A DNA stretch of 64,000 bases from Ottelia alismoides. Taxonomy: Eukaryota; Streptophyta; Magnoliopsida; Alismatales; Hydrocharitaceae. Numbering within the stretch: the first letter of the stretch is position 1; each line of letters begins with the position of its first letter. Location: NCBI GenBank assembly GCA_037367405.1, contig JAZKJV010010129.1, positions 372,001 through 436,000 of the forward strand. The letters are read 5' to 3'. The notes beneath the pieces are model-generated. The model had not been told where the DNA came from. It made no database searches and saw nothing but the letters and a program-made list of their open reading frames with translations. Shown piece by piece: positions 1-11,730 of this stretch. Position numbers and translations under genes: made by a program.

Positions 1-616
1 TGAGTCCCATCCCGAGATCTCACACGGTTTCCTTTAAAAAAACTTCAGTTACTCCTAAACAATGTTATTAGTCCCTTTATAGAGAATGATGGAATGGCAA
101 AATAAAATAAAAAGGGACATTAAACTAACTCCGACAAGCCATAATTAGAGCTATAAAATTACTCAACATAATAAATTTTCTAAAAAACTCGACATAATAA
201 ATAACTAAAGATCACATACGATCTCATTTATTCAAATAAAATAAAAAAATGCAAGGACTCAAATTGGATAAAAAATAAGATGTCTAACCATAATCTAATT
301 AATGACTCTAATTGCGCGAAATTAAACATGCAACAAACTCCCAATTAACCCTAATTCCCAATTTCATGCCACATTAAATGACTTCTCGAGAAGTAAGAGC
401 TCTTGACTTTGTTGGAAGGTTGCGAGTTGAACTCCAAGGAGGTCAATTCCATGTTATGGGCATATAAGTTTTTTCTATGGCTCGTCTCTATGGAACTTTA
501 AGGCCCCATGATATCACAGGGACCCCTCTTATCATGTGATAGCATGAAGATTTAAAAGTTGCGAGCACTGCTAAAGATGAAGAACTCAGCGTGACTTCGT
601 AGGCTAGTAACATAGG
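1..616. other. AT-rich stretch upstream of old LTR, no gene
   Basis: AT-rich sequence with no coding frame that I recognise. It ends with GCTAGTAACATAGG just before the LTR start at 617. The second copy of the LTR is preceded by a similar GCTAGCAAAGG block and a G-rich tract, so this may be the 3' internal end of the same old retroelement. That is an inference from one short match. Confidence 0.4.
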
Positions 617-1980
617 TGATAAATCTCCATTTCATCACCTTTATTCTTTCATTTTGGCCTTAAATCCCTAGATAAGTGAATGTATATAGCATTAGTTTGG
701 ACAAAATAATACCCATAAATTGACATATAAATACTATATAAATATAGGTATTTAATTCCAAAAAAAAGAATAAAGGAAAGAGAAGAAAAAGAATTGAAGT
801 ATCGAAGACAATGAATGACCCTAAACCCCAAGACCAAGTCAATATTGACTTGGTGGACAAGGAATAAAGTATGGGGAGATTGGGCACTCAAATTGCGCAG
901 AGAACCCAATTTAATTCTTCAATAAATTGCTTGTTGTACCCTATTTTATTTTACATTTTATATACCTTAAATAATAAAACCCTCAACGTGAAACTTGTAC
1001 ATAAAAATACAAAGAAAAATATCAAAAATATTGCCAAGAAAATAATACACAGTGCGACTGGGACACTTTACATGCACGTATCTCCTCCATACATACTCAA
1101 AATTGACCAAACTCACCTTTATTGTTCATAAAATTAAATTATGTCTAATGAATGTGGTTTCATCTAAAATGGAGTTCAAATGCAAAAGTTGGCTTTTGGG
1201 TTCCTATTGTACTATGAACATGTATATTTTATTCAATTTATTTATTCTTTTTATTTTTAGCTTTCTTATATTTATATATATTTGTAAATATTTTTTGAAA
1301 CACATTAAAAATATAAACACGAAATAAAAGCATTGAAATACACTAAAATAAATAATGTATTAAAAAATATATATAGGTAAATTATACCTATAGTATACAT
1401 ACCCCTATTTATTTAAGCAAAATAAAATAAAAAAGAAAATAAAAATATGTAATATGTATTTAAATATACTATAAATAAAATATGTGTATACAATAATAAA
1501 ACATAAAATACAAAATAAAATACACAAAATACATGTATTTGTACCTATGTATATCGATGTAAATATTCGCACCTTGTAAATAGTGTTTTAAAATAACTAA
1601 AAATCATAATTAAATACTACATAAATAAATAAATAATTTTATGTTTTGACTTTAATTTAATAAAATCATTTGCTATTTTTAAATGATTTAAAAAGGATTT
1701 AATCCATGTTATTTCCTTATTGGTCCACGTCGACTAATCAAGTAATCATGGCTCGTTTTTTGTTGACCCAATGGTCAATTGTACAACCTACCTATCCCCT
1801 TTGTCAGAGCATGCGCACCTCTGATTTTCTTTATTTTTGTGCTCCTAATTCATTGCTCGAGGAGCCCCGATTTCTTCACCAACCTTGAGCCCCTCACCTT
1901 TCATCTCCCCACACCTCTGGGATGATCATACGAACACTCAATCCACTGCCATCTCATGATCAAACTGCCCAAAACTCTGT

Positions 1981-1990
1981 CTATAAATAA
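1981..1990 (+). promoter_or_regulatory. Possible TATA box of old LTR copy 1
   Basis: CTATAAATAA follows an AT-rich U3-like stretch and precedes GC-richer sequence, as at a U3/R boundary. The second copy has the weaker CATAAATATT at the equivalent place (about 41721). Confidence 0.4.
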
Positions 1991-2211
1991 CCCCAAAATC
2001 CCTCTTTTTTCCTTTTGATCCCTCGTGAGTGAATATTAGCCCCTCAGATCGAGCATAAGGGGCGTTCTTGGTGACAGGAAGCAACGCCATTCAATCCGCA
2101 GCGAGGAGGAAACATCCTCAGGCTGATCCACGCCTCGCAAGACCTTCGCCGGAGATACTTTCCTGCTCATTGATTCCATCAAGTTCGAGCTATTTTTTTC
2201 ATGCTTTCTTA

Positions 2212-2354
2212 GGGCATGTTTGGTTGCAGGATTGAGCAGGGTTGGCCCAACCCTGGTTACTATTCACAAGGGTACTTCCTCCTCACAGATTACTATTCAC
2301 CCATCCTAACCCAGCCCAACCCAACCCAGTCCAACCCAGCAACCAAACAGGCCC
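2212..2354. mobile_element. Tourist-like MITE (PIF/Harbinger), 143 bp
   Basis: Terminal inverted repeats GGGCATGTTTGGTTGC and GCAACCAAACAGGCCC match at 15 of 16 bases. The element is flanked by TTA at 2209-2211 and 2355-2357, the target duplication of PIF/Harbinger-derived Tourist elements. It has no ORF, so it would need a transposase in trans. It sits inside the old LTR; the matching point in the second LTR copy (about 41930) lacks it, which gives an empty site. Confidence 0.9.
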
Positions 2355-3553
2355 TTAGTGTAATTTTAGTCATGCAGCGTAGTTTAGCCTTTGATTTTAG
2401 CATTTAATTACTAGATTGCTTTAATTTCTTGATTTGTCGATCGTTGGGGCTTTAGCTCCAATCCCCAAATTCCACTGTGATTCGACTTGTTTCAACACCT
2501 TATCACTGCCATCTCGAACCTCGACACATTCTCCATCAAAACCCCATCCTTGCAACCCCCCCCCCCTGATTTCGCTTGAATCGGGTCCTCGAAGCTCCTC
2601 CTACATTGTCGCTTAGAGCTTCTTCGTTCACAATCATTTATGTGCTATCAACTTCAACTGTTGGCCGAGAGTGTTCCTCTTGAGCTGAGGAATGTGTTCG
2701 TGTAGGTAGGCCAACCTAGGAGTCCCCAGGTGCAAAGAACGGAAGGATTCTTGAACCTCCACGCTTGTGCTGAAACCACAAGACCTCGGGTCCCGTTCAA
2801 GGGGACCTGGAACCGTTTGAAACCCACCTGTAGCAGCAGAGGACCTTGTGACCTTTTGGACCAGTCGGCGAAGCGAATAGCAGGCTGAGCATCGAGAAAT
2901 CACTGACTGAAGAAGCCCCAAGACTTGTTCTCAGGTATTCTTCGTGACACTTTTGTAACCGTCGGATCACGCGCTCGCTCCAGGTCTAATCCTGAGTGCC
3001 CATATCAAGGTGAAGAGACGCCCTGTCCCAGTTGTCGATCGGTTAAGTCCACATGGCACGAGCTCGCCCGTTGGATGGCACCTTAAGTGAGGGAATTGCG
3101 CATTCAATCCTCGTTGCTTTTTGCATTTATGTTTTAACCCTGTAAATATTAAGTTTAGTTCAAAAACTCTTGTAATATTTGCAAAGGACCCTGAACTTCT
3201 CGATAATTACATATAGGTCATCGCACCTCACGTGTTGCGCCATGTGAGGCGTTGTGATATTTGCAACTAGGTCCCTCCGGCTTTTAGTATTTAGTTTTAG
3301 TCCTAAATTTTGTAAATATAGTATTATATTTTGGGGATATTTTGCATGCAGAACCTTCTAGTTTATTTTTATTATAGATATACCCCTGCCAAGCTTGTAT
3401 TTTATTTCTTGCATTTTTTATTTTCTTAAATAGCTCCTAAGCTCTAAAATTAATGGGATAATTTTGCCTTAAATCATGCTTATTCGCGATTATATTCTTA
3501 TCTAGGCACTTATTGTATTTTTCCCATTTTCTCAAAATCAAATGGGAGCTATA

Positions 3554-3699
3554 TGTTGACGCATATAGAGTAGTGCATGTACCTCTTCGTTATTTTATTT
3601 TTCAATTATCTACTTTATGTAATTTACCCATAGGCTACTCTCCTATATAAGAGAGCCTAGGGCTTATGGAATAAATAAGTCATTCATTTTTTCCCAACA
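3554..3699 (+). repeat. 5' LTR of copia element
   Basis: 146 bp from TG to CA and nearly identical to 8481-8626. Holds a TATA box near 3644 and a T-rich end just before the primer site. Confidence 0.96.
3644..3650 (+). promoter_or_regulatory. TATA box in copia 5' LTR
   Basis: TATATAA at about position 91 of the LTR, conserved in the 3' LTR. Transcription would start about 30 bp downstream, leaving a very short R-U5. Confidence 0.6.
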
Positions 3700-3711
3700 T
3701 GGTATCAGAGC
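3700..3711 (+). other. Primer binding site, initiator tRNA-Met
   Basis: TGGTATCAGAGC directly abuts the 5' LTR and is the standard plant copia sequence complementary to the 3' end of initiator tRNA-Met. Confidence 0.93.
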
Positions 3712-3940
3712 GACGGTCCTAGACCGGAGTTCTCGAAACCCTAACCCCACCACACTCGCTGGCCCCCTTCTTCTCGCTCCATCGGCGCCGCCCGAGCTCG
3801 GCTTTGCTCCATCGGCGCCGCCTCTCCAACCACCGTCGCGCCTCCGCGTGCAGCACACGCGCGTTGTGCGCATGTGCGCGACTTCTCCGCACCTCGCCTC
3901 CTCCTTGCAGCGCCTTGCGCATTGCGCCTCGCATCCCCAG

Positions 3941-4099
3941 GTGCACGCGCTGTAGGATCCCTGCGCCTGCGCCTTGCGCCTCCTTGCACGCGCACCTCCA
4001 GTGCCTGTGCGCGCATACTTGCACGCGCTGTAGCATCCTGCGCCTCCCTGCGCGCGCCGTAGCATCCTTGTGCGCATCCTTGCGCGCGCTGTACCACCT
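3941..4099 (+). repeat. Degenerate tandem repeats in GC-rich copia leader
   Basis: The untranslated leader between the primer site and gag is very GC- and CpG-rich. It repeats a unit like TTGCACGCGCTGTAGCATCC at about 3942, 4019, 4048 and 4080, the last three about 30 bp apart. Several overlapping open frames here reflect the GC content and are not genes. Confidence 0.7.
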
Positions 4100-4306
4100 G
4101 TGCACCATCACCAGTGCACACGATCACCTGTGCGTACCTGTAGCGCATCTCCAGTGCCTGCGCGTGATCCCTGTGTGCGTGTAGGGCTTATCACGCACAT
4201 CTTCATGGGGATAGTTGCTTGAGGTCTACACATGCAACTAATCCCGTCTATGTTATTGTAGACAAAGCTCATCTTCGGTCAATCGCTCCAGTCTTCCATC
4301 TCCAGT

Positions 4307-5218
4307 ATGTCAGAAAGCAAGGCGGATATCCCATCTATTAGCGCCTTTCGTGGTCCAGCGCCTATTGTCAAGATGGACGGTACAAACTATGAACTGTGAG
4401 CAATGCAGTTCATGAGTATGATGAAGTCAACAGGTAAAAAGCACATTCTTACCGAACCTGAGCCTGCAAAGAAGACTGGAGCCAATGCCTCTTGGGAGGC
4501 TGATGATTCATATGCCAATGTTTGGCTATCTGGTACGTTGGCTATTGAAATTGCCAATGACATCCTACATCAACCCACGGCCAAGGATATGTGGGATATT
4601 CTGGCGGCAACATACTCTCAGGCGAAGAACGAGACGAAGATTCTGCAACTTCAGCATGACATATTCACAATCAAGCAGAATGGTCGCCCTTTACATTCTC
4701 TCTATACATCACTGAGAGGGATGTTCGAGAAGCTTTATAGCTTCATGCCTCTTACTGCCACGCCAGAACAGCAGAAGACGTACAGGAATGCGACCATGGT
4801 GGGTGTGTTCCTGGCTGCATTCGATCCAGAGTATGAGGCGGCACGATCACAGATTTTGGCTGACTCAACTATTCCTCCCATGGAGGAAGCTTTTCATAGA
4901 TTGAGTCAGATCACAGTTCCTTCCACAGCCACGAGTCAGAATTCGTCAGCTATGGCAGCTAACAGAGGTCGCGGATTTCATTACCAGGGCCGTGGACGTG
5001 GACCTCGTGGAAGGGGTGGCCGCACTAGGCCAACATGTACCTACTGTCACCGAGTTGGATACAATGAAGATACATGCTACTCGAAGCATGGATTTCCTGC
5101 ATCCGCACGAGCTGCTGAGCAGATAGAGCCTCCATCTGCTGCTACTTTAGACCAACGGTTCGATGATCTAGTTGCCCGCCTGAGGGGGGCATCATTCCAC
5201 CATCTGGCCCAACACTGA
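4307..5218 (+). pseudogene. copia Gag, broken by an in-frame stop
   Basis: Nucleocapsid-type Gag of the copia element, which would package RNA in cytoplasmic particles. The natural start is ATG 4307. The frame meets TGA at 4397-4399, where copia Gags usually carry the Trp that follows an asparagine-tyrosine motif, so a TGG-to-TGA change is likely. The frame reopens at ATG 4403 and runs 271 codons to 5218, covering the Gag core and an RG-rich linker (RGRGFHYQGRGRG). The zinc knuckle (about 5036-5078) reads C-X2-C-X4-Y-X4-C: tyrosine sits where the zinc-binding histidine belongs. The end at 5218 is itself abnormal, because the natural frame would run on into protease. A G6 run at 5184-5189 is the likely site of a 1-base loss. 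Confidence 0.9.
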
Positions 5219-5325
5219 CTACAGAGCCTCAGTCTGATGCCGCTGCTTCCGCCTCCGCTTCTACCAGTACCTCAGGTAGTATACTTGTACTGAACAGTAG
5301 TAGATCAGATACTTTACCATGGATT

Positions 5326-8241
5326 ATGGACTCGGGCGCTACACATCATCTATGTGGCGACCAGAGTCTGCTTTCAGGATACACTCAGATCCCTCCAGGT
5401 CGGACAGTCGTGATTGCCAATGGCACTCATTCCCCCATCACTGGTCAGGGGGAGATTAGATTGACATCTTCTATGCAGCTCAAGAATGTGCTACATGCAC
5501 CTGATTTTTCAATGAATTTATTGTCAATTAGTCAGATTACGAAGGATCTACATTGTCGGGCAATTTTTGATCCATCTTCTTTGATTTTTCAGGACATCCA
5601 TACGGGCAACGTGATTGGTCGTGGCTATGAGCAAGGAGGCCTCTACCGCCTGAATCAGACTCCTTTTGCTGTATCCTCATCCTCTTCTTCTAGACAAGTA
5701 TCAACCTTATTATGGCATCTGCGTTTTGGTCATTTACCGCTTCAGAAGTTGCCTCAAGTTTTACCCTATGGTCTCCCTCACACACCTATTCAGTGTGAGG
5801 CGTGTCAGTTGGGAAAGCATCACAGGTCGTCCTTTCCCAGTCGTCCAGGTCGGAGTAGTACCTCCAAGTTTGAGTTATTTCATATTGATGTTTGGGGTCC
5901 GAGTCGTGTACCCGATCATCAGGGACACAGATTTTATATAGTATTTGTGGATGATTTCTCTAGAGTGTCATGGGTGTTTCTGATGAAAAATAAATCTGAA
6001 GCAGGAAATATCATTATCCATTTTCTGAATGAAATACAAAATGTTTTCTCCACATCTGTGAAATTTATGAGAAGTGATAATGCTTTAGAGTTGTGCACCA
6101 ATATTCTTGCCAATTACTACTCCTTAAAAGGGATTATTCACCAAACATCTTGTGCTCATACATCTCAACAGAATGGGATTGCTGAAAGAAAACAATGTCA
6201 CCTTCTTGATGTCACAAGATCTCTCCTTATACAGAGTCATGTTCCCTACTCATACTGGGGTGATGCAGTTCTCACTGCATGTTACCTAATCAACCGTATG
6301 CCTTCGTCAGTCTTGAATGAACAGATTCCGTTTTCACTTATTCATCCTGACAAGGATCTGTTCACCCTTACTCCTCGTGTGTTTGGGTCGATTGCATTTG
6401 TCCATCAGTTGTCGCCTGGTACTGACAAGCTCTCTCCTAGGGCTGTCAAGTGTGTCTTTGTTGGGTACTCCAGAACTCAAAAGGGGTACAAGTGCTTTGA
6501 TCCTCTGCGTCAGCGGTATATGATCAGTGCAGATGTTACATTTTTTGAATCTGTTATGTATTTTTCAGCATCAGGAGGCAAGCAGCTACCATCTATACCT
6601 CCTGATGTCATATACATGACACCACCACCTCAGAAGCCATCACCACCACCACCACCACCTATCTCACCGCTACCGTTCCATTATATCCGCAGGCTTCCTC
6701 CAGCTCATGGTCATGACTCGTCCACTAGCTCGCCTATGGTATGTAATGAAAATATTAATGTTGATGGATCTGACGACATTTCTGAGCAGGATGTGGTGCA
6801 GGAGCCAGATGAGACTACAGCTGATTTGGATGTTCCCATTGCGCTACGGAAGTCGAAGAGGAGCTGTGCTAAATATCCATTATCAGCATCCGTGTCTTTT
6901 GAGAGGCTATCTGGAGATTTCAGGTCGTTTATTATGGCACTTTCAGCTATAGATATTCCACGGAATCATCATGATGCTCTGCAGGATAGTAGATGGCGGC
7001 TAGCAATGGAAGAAGAAATGGCGGCACTTCAGTCCAGAGGAACTTGGAGTTTGGTTCCTATACCTCCAGATGTGAACCCGGTGAGCTGCAAGTGGGTGTT
7101 TACAGTGAAGCACAATGCAGATGGCTCTATCGACAGATACAAGGCGCGCCTTGTTGCACGTGGCTTTACACAGACATACGGCGCGGATTACCTTGACACA
7201 TTCTTGCCTGTGGCACGTCATTCCACTCTTCGGATCTTGTTGTCAGTTGCAGTTGCTAGAGACTGGCGGCTTCATCAGCTGGACGTGAAGAATGCATTCC
7301 TATATGGCGATTTGCAGGAGGAAGACTATATGCAACAGCCACCTGGTTTTGTTGTTGAGGGGGAGTGTTCCAAGGTATGCAGGTTACATAAGGCCATCTA
7401 TGGCCTTAAGCAGAGCCCCAGAGCGTGGTTTCAGAAGCTCTCAGATCTTTTTGAGAAACAAGGATATAAACGCTCCAATGCTGATTATTCCTTGTTTGTA
7501 CAGAAGACGACTAAAAGTATCATTGTAATCATGGTTTATGTTGACGATATCTTGATTACAGGAGATGATGAGCAGGGCATAAAGCAGGCGAAAGAAAGAC
7601 TGGGAATCGAATTTGTCACCAAGGACTTGGGAGTCCTTAGATATTTTCTGAGGCTGGAGTTTGCTAGAAATCCATATGGATTAGTAATGTCGCAGAGGAA
7701 ATACGTTACAGATCTATTGAGTGAGACAGGTATGCTAGGGTGTCGACCTGCTACGACACCAATGGATCCCAGCATGAAGCTCTATGATGATGACACGGAA
7801 GAGGTGGACAGGAGAAGGTACAGAGAACTGGTAGGCAAACTACTGTATGTCACGATCATTAGACCTGATATATCATTTGCAGTGAGTCGTGTGAGCCAGT
7901 TCATGGAGCAACCACGTCAGGTCCATATGGATGCAATACACATGATTCTGAGATATCTAAAATCATCTCCAGGTGCAGGCTTGCTATTTAAGAAGGGAAA
8001 GGAGATCTCTATCACAGCGTGTGCTGATGCAGACTATGCAGGATGCCCCAAGGATAGGAAGTCCACCTCAGGATTTGCAGTCTATGTTGGAGATGCCCTA
8101 GTCTCGTGGAGGAGCAAGAAACAGACAATAGTAGCTAGATCCAGCGCTGAATCTGAATACAGGACTATGGCCCAGGCTAGCACAGAAATGATGTGGGTGA
8201 AATCTTTACTTACAGATCTATGTTATGATGTTGGAATGTGA
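5326..8241 (+). CDS. copia Pol polyprotein (protease, integrase, RT, most of RNase H), frameshifted at both ends
   Basis: 971 codons without a stop. Domains in order: aspartic protease starting at the DSGA motif (residues 2-5); integrase HHCC zinc site (H131, H136, C157, C160) and catalytic triad D188, D251, E287; a proline-rich linker with a CCA-repeat polyproline run near 440; reverse transcriptase with LDVKNAF (652-658) and YVDD (738-741); RNase H from about 885 with the DADYAG motif near 900. All catalytic residues of integrase and RT are present. The ATG at 5326 is not a true start: the frame is open upstream and protease is normally fused to Gag. The C-terminus is cut by a frameshift; the RNase H tail continues in another frame from 8225. 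The protein would copy and integrate the element cDNA. Confidence 0.93.
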   Translation: MDSGATHHLCGDQSLLSGYTQIPPGRTVVIANGTHSPITGQGEIRLTSSMQLKNVLHAPDFSMNLLSISQITKDLHCRAIFDPSSLIFQDIHTGNVIGRGYEQGGLYRLNQTPFAVSSSSSSRQVSTLLWHLRFGHLPLQKLPQVLPYGLPHTPIQCEACQLGKHHRSSFPSRPGRSSTSKFELFHIDVWGPSRVPDHQGHRFYIVFVDDFSRVSWVFLMKNKSEAGNIIIHFLNEIQNVFSTSVKFMRSDNALELCTNILANYYSLKGIIHQTSCAHTSQQNGIAERKQCHLLDVTRSLLIQSHVPYSYWGDAVLTACYLINRMPSSVLNEQIPFSLIHPDKDLFTLTPRVFGSIAFVHQLSPGTDKLSPRAVKCVFVGYSRTQKGYKCFDPLRQRYMISADVTFFESVMYFSASGGKQLPSIPPDVIYMTPPPQKPSPPPPPPISPLPFHYIRRLPPAHGHDSSTSSPMVCNENINVDGSDDISEQDVVQEPDETTADLDVPIALRKSKRSCAKYPLSASVSFERLSGDFRSFIMALSAIDIPRNHHDALQDSRWRLAMEEEMAALQSRGTWSLVPIPPDVNPVSCKWVFTVKHNADGSIDRYKARLVARGFTQTYGADYLDTFLPVARHSTLRILLSVAVARDWRLHQLDVKNAFLYGDLQEEDYMQQPPGFVVEGECSKVCRLHKAIYGLKQSPRAWFQKLSDLFEKQGYKRSNADYSLFVQKTTKSIIVIMVYVDDILITGDDEQGIKQAKERLGIEFVTKDLGVLRYFLRLEFARNPYGLVMSQRKYVTDLLSETGMLGCRPATTPMDPSMKLYDDDTEEVDRRRYRELVGKLLYVTIIRPDISFAVSRVSQFMEQPRQVHMDAIHMILRYLKSSPGAGLLFKKGKEISITACADADYAGCPKDRKSTSGFAVYVGDALVSWRSKKQTIVARSSAESEYRTMAQASTEMMWVKSLLTDLCYDVGM

Positions 8242-8473
8242 CAATCAGGCCGCCTTGTTCATTGCAAACAACCCAGCCTTCCATGAGAGGACCAAGCATA
8301 TTGAGGTTGACTGTCACTACATACGTGACATGATTCAGAAGGGGTTCATTGCTACATCTCACGTCACATCAGAGAATCCGACTGCTGATATATTCACCAA
8401 GGCATTACTTCGAGGCCCATTCCAGAAGTGTGCGTCCAAGCTGAGCATGATTGATATCTATGCTCCATCTTGA
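8225..8473 (+). pseudogene. C-terminal RNase H tail of copia Pol, shifted frame
   Basis: Continues RNase H after the premature end at 8241. It holds the CDNQAA motif and the [11 protein letters not shown] block typical of the C-terminus of plant copia Pol and ends 7 bp before the 3' LTR. The overlap of 8225-8241 in two frames marks a small indel near 8220-8240. Confidence 0.9.
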
Positions 8474-8480
8474 GGGGGAG
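8472..8480 (+). other. Polypurine tract of copia element
   Basis: GAGGGGGAG directly abuts the 3' LTR start at 8481 and overlaps the end of the pol frame. Confidence 0.9.
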
Positions 8481-8626
8481 TGATGACGCATATAGAGTAG
8501 TGCTTGTACCTCTTCGTTATTTTATTTTTCAGTTGTCTACTTTATGTAATTTACCTATAGGCTACTCTCCTATATAAGAGAGCCTAGGGCTTATGGAATA
8601 AATAAGTCATTCATTTTTTCCCAACA
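8481..8626 (+). repeat. 3' LTR of copia element
   Basis: 146 bp. About 5 substitutions and no indel relative to 3554-3699 (third base T/A, GCATG/GCTTG, two A/G changes near position 50, CCCATA/CCTATA). Followed by the CTATA duplication. Confidence 0.96.
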
Positions 8627-8631
8627 CTATA

Positions 8632-10473
8632 TATTCCCTGTCTAAGTGTAAAAATTCAAAAAATATAAAACCACCTTTAACATTTTCAAAAAAAAAATTA
8701 GAGTATATATATTACTATATATTATACCTCCAGACCAAAAAAACATTAAAAAATATAAAAAGAAAAACTTAAAAATTACAAAATCCTAAAATATCATAAA
8801 AATCTGTAAAAATTAACTAAAAATCCAAAAAATAATTTTTCCTATATTTTTCTTTATTATATATAGTACATATAAAAGATAATTTTGAGAAATTTTAGAC
8901 TTATTATTTATTTTTAATACCCAAAACAATTCGACCTATTTTTTCTCCCTGTTTTGCACATTTTAATATTAAAAATACATAAATTAGAAAAAGTTATATA
9001 AAAATCTCAAAAAAGAGAAAAATATTAAAAACACCAAAATAATTTATTTTTTGAATTTTGAGTGTGTGTATATATAATTATAAAACCATATATATCATAT
9101 ATATCCTATATTACTTATATACCATATATTACTATTATTATAATTTATAGAAAAGGAAATATATTATATTTAAAACCTTAAAATATAAAAAAAAGTATTA
9201 TTTCTTATATTTACTATATGTCCTATATATTATTTATAATATCTATAACATTATTATTACCAAACATAAGTATATATTATATCTTTAAAAAACAAAAAGG
9301 AATTAAAATTTTGCAAAACTAAAAATTTGAAATATAAAAAAATAAAAATACATAAAAAAATAAATATAATTAAAACCCCACAAAAATACAAAAATATTTA
9401 TTATTGATTATTATTAATTAATGATTAAACCTATCCATCATCTGGTCTAAGTGGTTCGACCCTATACTTGCTTGTTAAACACTGTAGGGTATAATAATTT
9501 CCACTTTGTATTTGTATTCATTGTTTAATCATTATCGTGGGTTGATTGTTGGTTATCTGAATGGTTCACGTGTCGAGTGCAAAGAGAGGACTGATACATC
9601 GATTGATGAATATGACTTGTTGGACACCGCGTTCTCCTCCAAAATCAGACGTTAGGCAGCACTACTCCGACGGATACATCACTAGGTCAGCATATGCATG
9701 TAAGGCCCAAACACTGATGTGAGTTGCCCTCTTGATGGGGGTCAAAGCAGTAAAATATAGACATTTGTTTTTCAAGTTTCATTTACTCTGATAGGGGTGG
9801 AATGTAAGGACATGCAAAGTGGAAATTCTTCTTGGGGGGGCTTCTGGGTCCCCTTCAAAGGAGGTTGAATGTGCATTGACATTAGTGAGTAACAGCTCTA
9901 ATTAGAGAGCTCTAATTGGAGAGGCTGAGGTCATCTTATTTTGTGTTCGTTATATGGATGAAATGCAACAACACCATCTCTGAAGGAGCAAGACCATGGT
10001 ACAAGAACGCAATATTCATGTATATGACCTTGTTGGATTCATAACTTTAAGGGGTTTTTATTAGTTTTGAATCTAGGTTTGAGTATGACTTTTGTGCGTT
10101 GTGTACCCTTAGCGTATGTTAATGAACTTTGACTTTTAAAAGGTTTTAATGAAATGAGATGCTCTAGTGGTCATCCTTTGCTTTAAGAAAGAATAATAGA
10201 TAGCCTTTTGTATTATCTTAGATTGGAGGAAGTTCTAAACACCCATTCAAAAGGTTGCAAAGTTTGTTTATAAATTGAGGAATCTCGTATAAAAATGTGT
10301 AAGTTATTATATTCTTAAAAGATTAATTTCACAATGAAGGAAATTAATGCTCCACAACAATAAAATGCATTACAAACACATTGAGATCTTTTACATATAA
10401 ACAGAACATGTCTCTACCCTCATTCACAACCATGTATTATCAACAACACCACCTGCAATGAAGCCCAACCATG
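8632..10473 (+). other. AT-rich tail of old LTR copy 1 and unassigned flank
   Basis: To about 9.5-10 kb this aligns with 42970-43970 (runs of AAAATCC/AAAAATA and the ATTAAAACCCCACA block). From about 10000 to 10473 I find no match and no coding frame. There is no gene here. Confidence 0.6.
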
Positions 10474-10478
10474 GTTAC

Positions 10479-11687
10479 TGTCACACCCCCAAATTCCCTG
10501 ATCGAAAATGATCGTGCAGACACGGTAGCTGGATGCTCGAGAATGATCGATGGAGCTGGACTTCAGGAGGAGTCTGAAAATGTGTGGATATCAGGGAGGT
10601 TATCCACGAGAGTCTGGAGGCTCCACCATACGTTACAAGGGAGAAGCGTCACACAGGACACTGGTTCGGTAGCACAGTGTCGTGAAGCTCGTAGCAGTGC
10701 GAGCACAGCGAGTACAGGCAGCAGTGCAAGACATGATAACGGATGCACGCAACGGGTACATACGCGAGCGCAGAAGAGCGGTACGTAGTGAAGCAGTACG
10801 CATTGAGGAGCAATGTGGTATGGTCACAGAGGCGTACGCACGAAGGCGCATGTTATCGGTATTGATGCGTGGCGGTCCAAGAAGGCATGGAGCGTTGCAA
10901 GTGCTGAGTACGAGCATCGTCGAGCATGTTCGGTCGTACACGTACGATAGTGGTCTAGAGGCCACGATAGCGAAGTTCTGGAGGACTTCCCCTTAGCATG
11001 GAGAACGCTAAGGAAGGGCTTACCGCACGAGGGTCTGGAGGCCGCGGGTTCCCTTTGGCACAAGACCAAGTGTTCGGTGGCACTTGGTGAATTATGGCAA
11101 AGCTGCATCAGCAAGCGTTGGAGCGCGAATGTACTGATGACTGGACGGTAGACTGGGCGTCAACCGTACAGGAAGACAAAAAGACAACAAGGGAGTCGAA
11201 GAGACAAGCAGACGAAGAGTTGCTGAGGAACGCGAAGGGTTACCGAAGAACTCGAAGGGTCTCTTGTGTCTTTATGTATCATTATTGTAGATGTAATAAT
11301 AAGTGTCCCTTGGGTTGTCTTGAGTCTTGTATATAAAGAGAGGTGGTGGCTCATTTGTAAACACACAGTGTAGAGAGTACACAGAGTGTCCACCCACTCC
11401 AGAGATAGTTCTCCTTCTAATAAGAGAAGAGCTTTGTGCCCGTGCTTTTGTAATCGTGTGGTTGCGCTCTTGAGCGTTCTTGAGCGAGTTCTTGAGATTG
11501 TTCCTGAACGATCCATAGATTCGAGCTTCTGCTTGTGTCTGAACGTCGGTGCGTTAGCAAGCAGGAGTATCGAGAAGAGTTGGAGCGCATCCGTGACCGT
11601 TCTACTCGAGAAGGCTGGTTAGCTACGGGTTAGCTAACGCCGCACAGGATCGGTCGAAATCGATAGCAGGATTTTGACCATGTGACA
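10479..11687 (+). repeat. 5' LTR of TR-GAG element
   Basis: 1209 bp, GC-rich in U3. The TATA box is at 11330 and U5 is rich in GAGCG/TTGAG repeats. The open frames inside it occur in both LTRs, on both strands, and read as chance. Confidence 0.95.
11330..11337 (+). promoter_or_regulatory. TATA box in TR-GAG 5' LTR
   Basis: TATATAAA followed by AGAGAGGTGG. The 3' LTR has the same box at 14480-14487. Confidence 0.7.
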
Positions 11688-11689
11688 AT

Positions 11690-11701
11690 TGGTATTAGAG
11701 C
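11690..11701 (+). other. Primer binding site 1 (Met-type, one mismatch), inside a hairpin
   Basis: TGGTATTAGAGC lies 2 bp after the LTR and has one mismatch to the initiator-Met site. It sits in a 9-bp perfect inverted repeat, AATTGGTAT (11687-11695) with ATACCAATT (11709-11717). Confidence 0.75.
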
Positions 11702-11730
11702 TGAAGGCATACCAATTCATCGTTAAGAAG

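Larger units (their letters stand above)
3554..8626 (+). mobile_element. Complete Ty1/copia LTR retrotransposon, 5073 bp
   Basis: Two 146-bp LTRs (TGTTGACG or TGATGACG to CCCAACA) differ at about 5 positions. They bracket an initiator-Met primer site, gag, pol in the copia order protease-integrase-RT-RNase H, and a purine tract. The 5-bp duplication CTATA lies at 3549-3553 and 8627-8631. The element interrupts the old LTR; the equivalent point near 42960 in the other copy is uninterrupted. Coding damage (stop in gag, frameshift before protease, frameshift in RNase H) makes it defective. The LTRs are very short for a plant copia element. Confidence 0.97.
617..10000 (+). mobile_element. Diverged long LTR of an Athila/Tat-like element (copy 1), with nested insertions; right end approximate
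   Basis: Colinear with 39734-43970 over its whole length once the MITE and the copia element are removed. Shared blocks include a GACCAAGTCAATATTGACT stretch near 833, AGGAATAAAG, a GATTTCTTCAC block near 1868, the pair at 3188/42766 (AAAGGACCCT) and ATTAAAACCCCACA near 9370. It starts with TGATAAATC, a degenerate form of the palindromic LTR start seen in the other Athila-like elements. There is no coding capacity. The right boundary is where I lose the match and is only approximate. Confidence 0.65.

Noticed and set aside
3664..4184. Overlapping open frames on both strands in the copia leader
   Set aside because: They follow from the high GC content of degenerate repeats, lie between primer site and gag, and have no domain resemblance.
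10563..11516. Several 60-118-codon frames in the TR-GAG LTR, repeated at 13783-14666
   Set aside because: They occur in both LTRs on both strands with frame-disrupting differences; LTRs of this type do not encode proteins.
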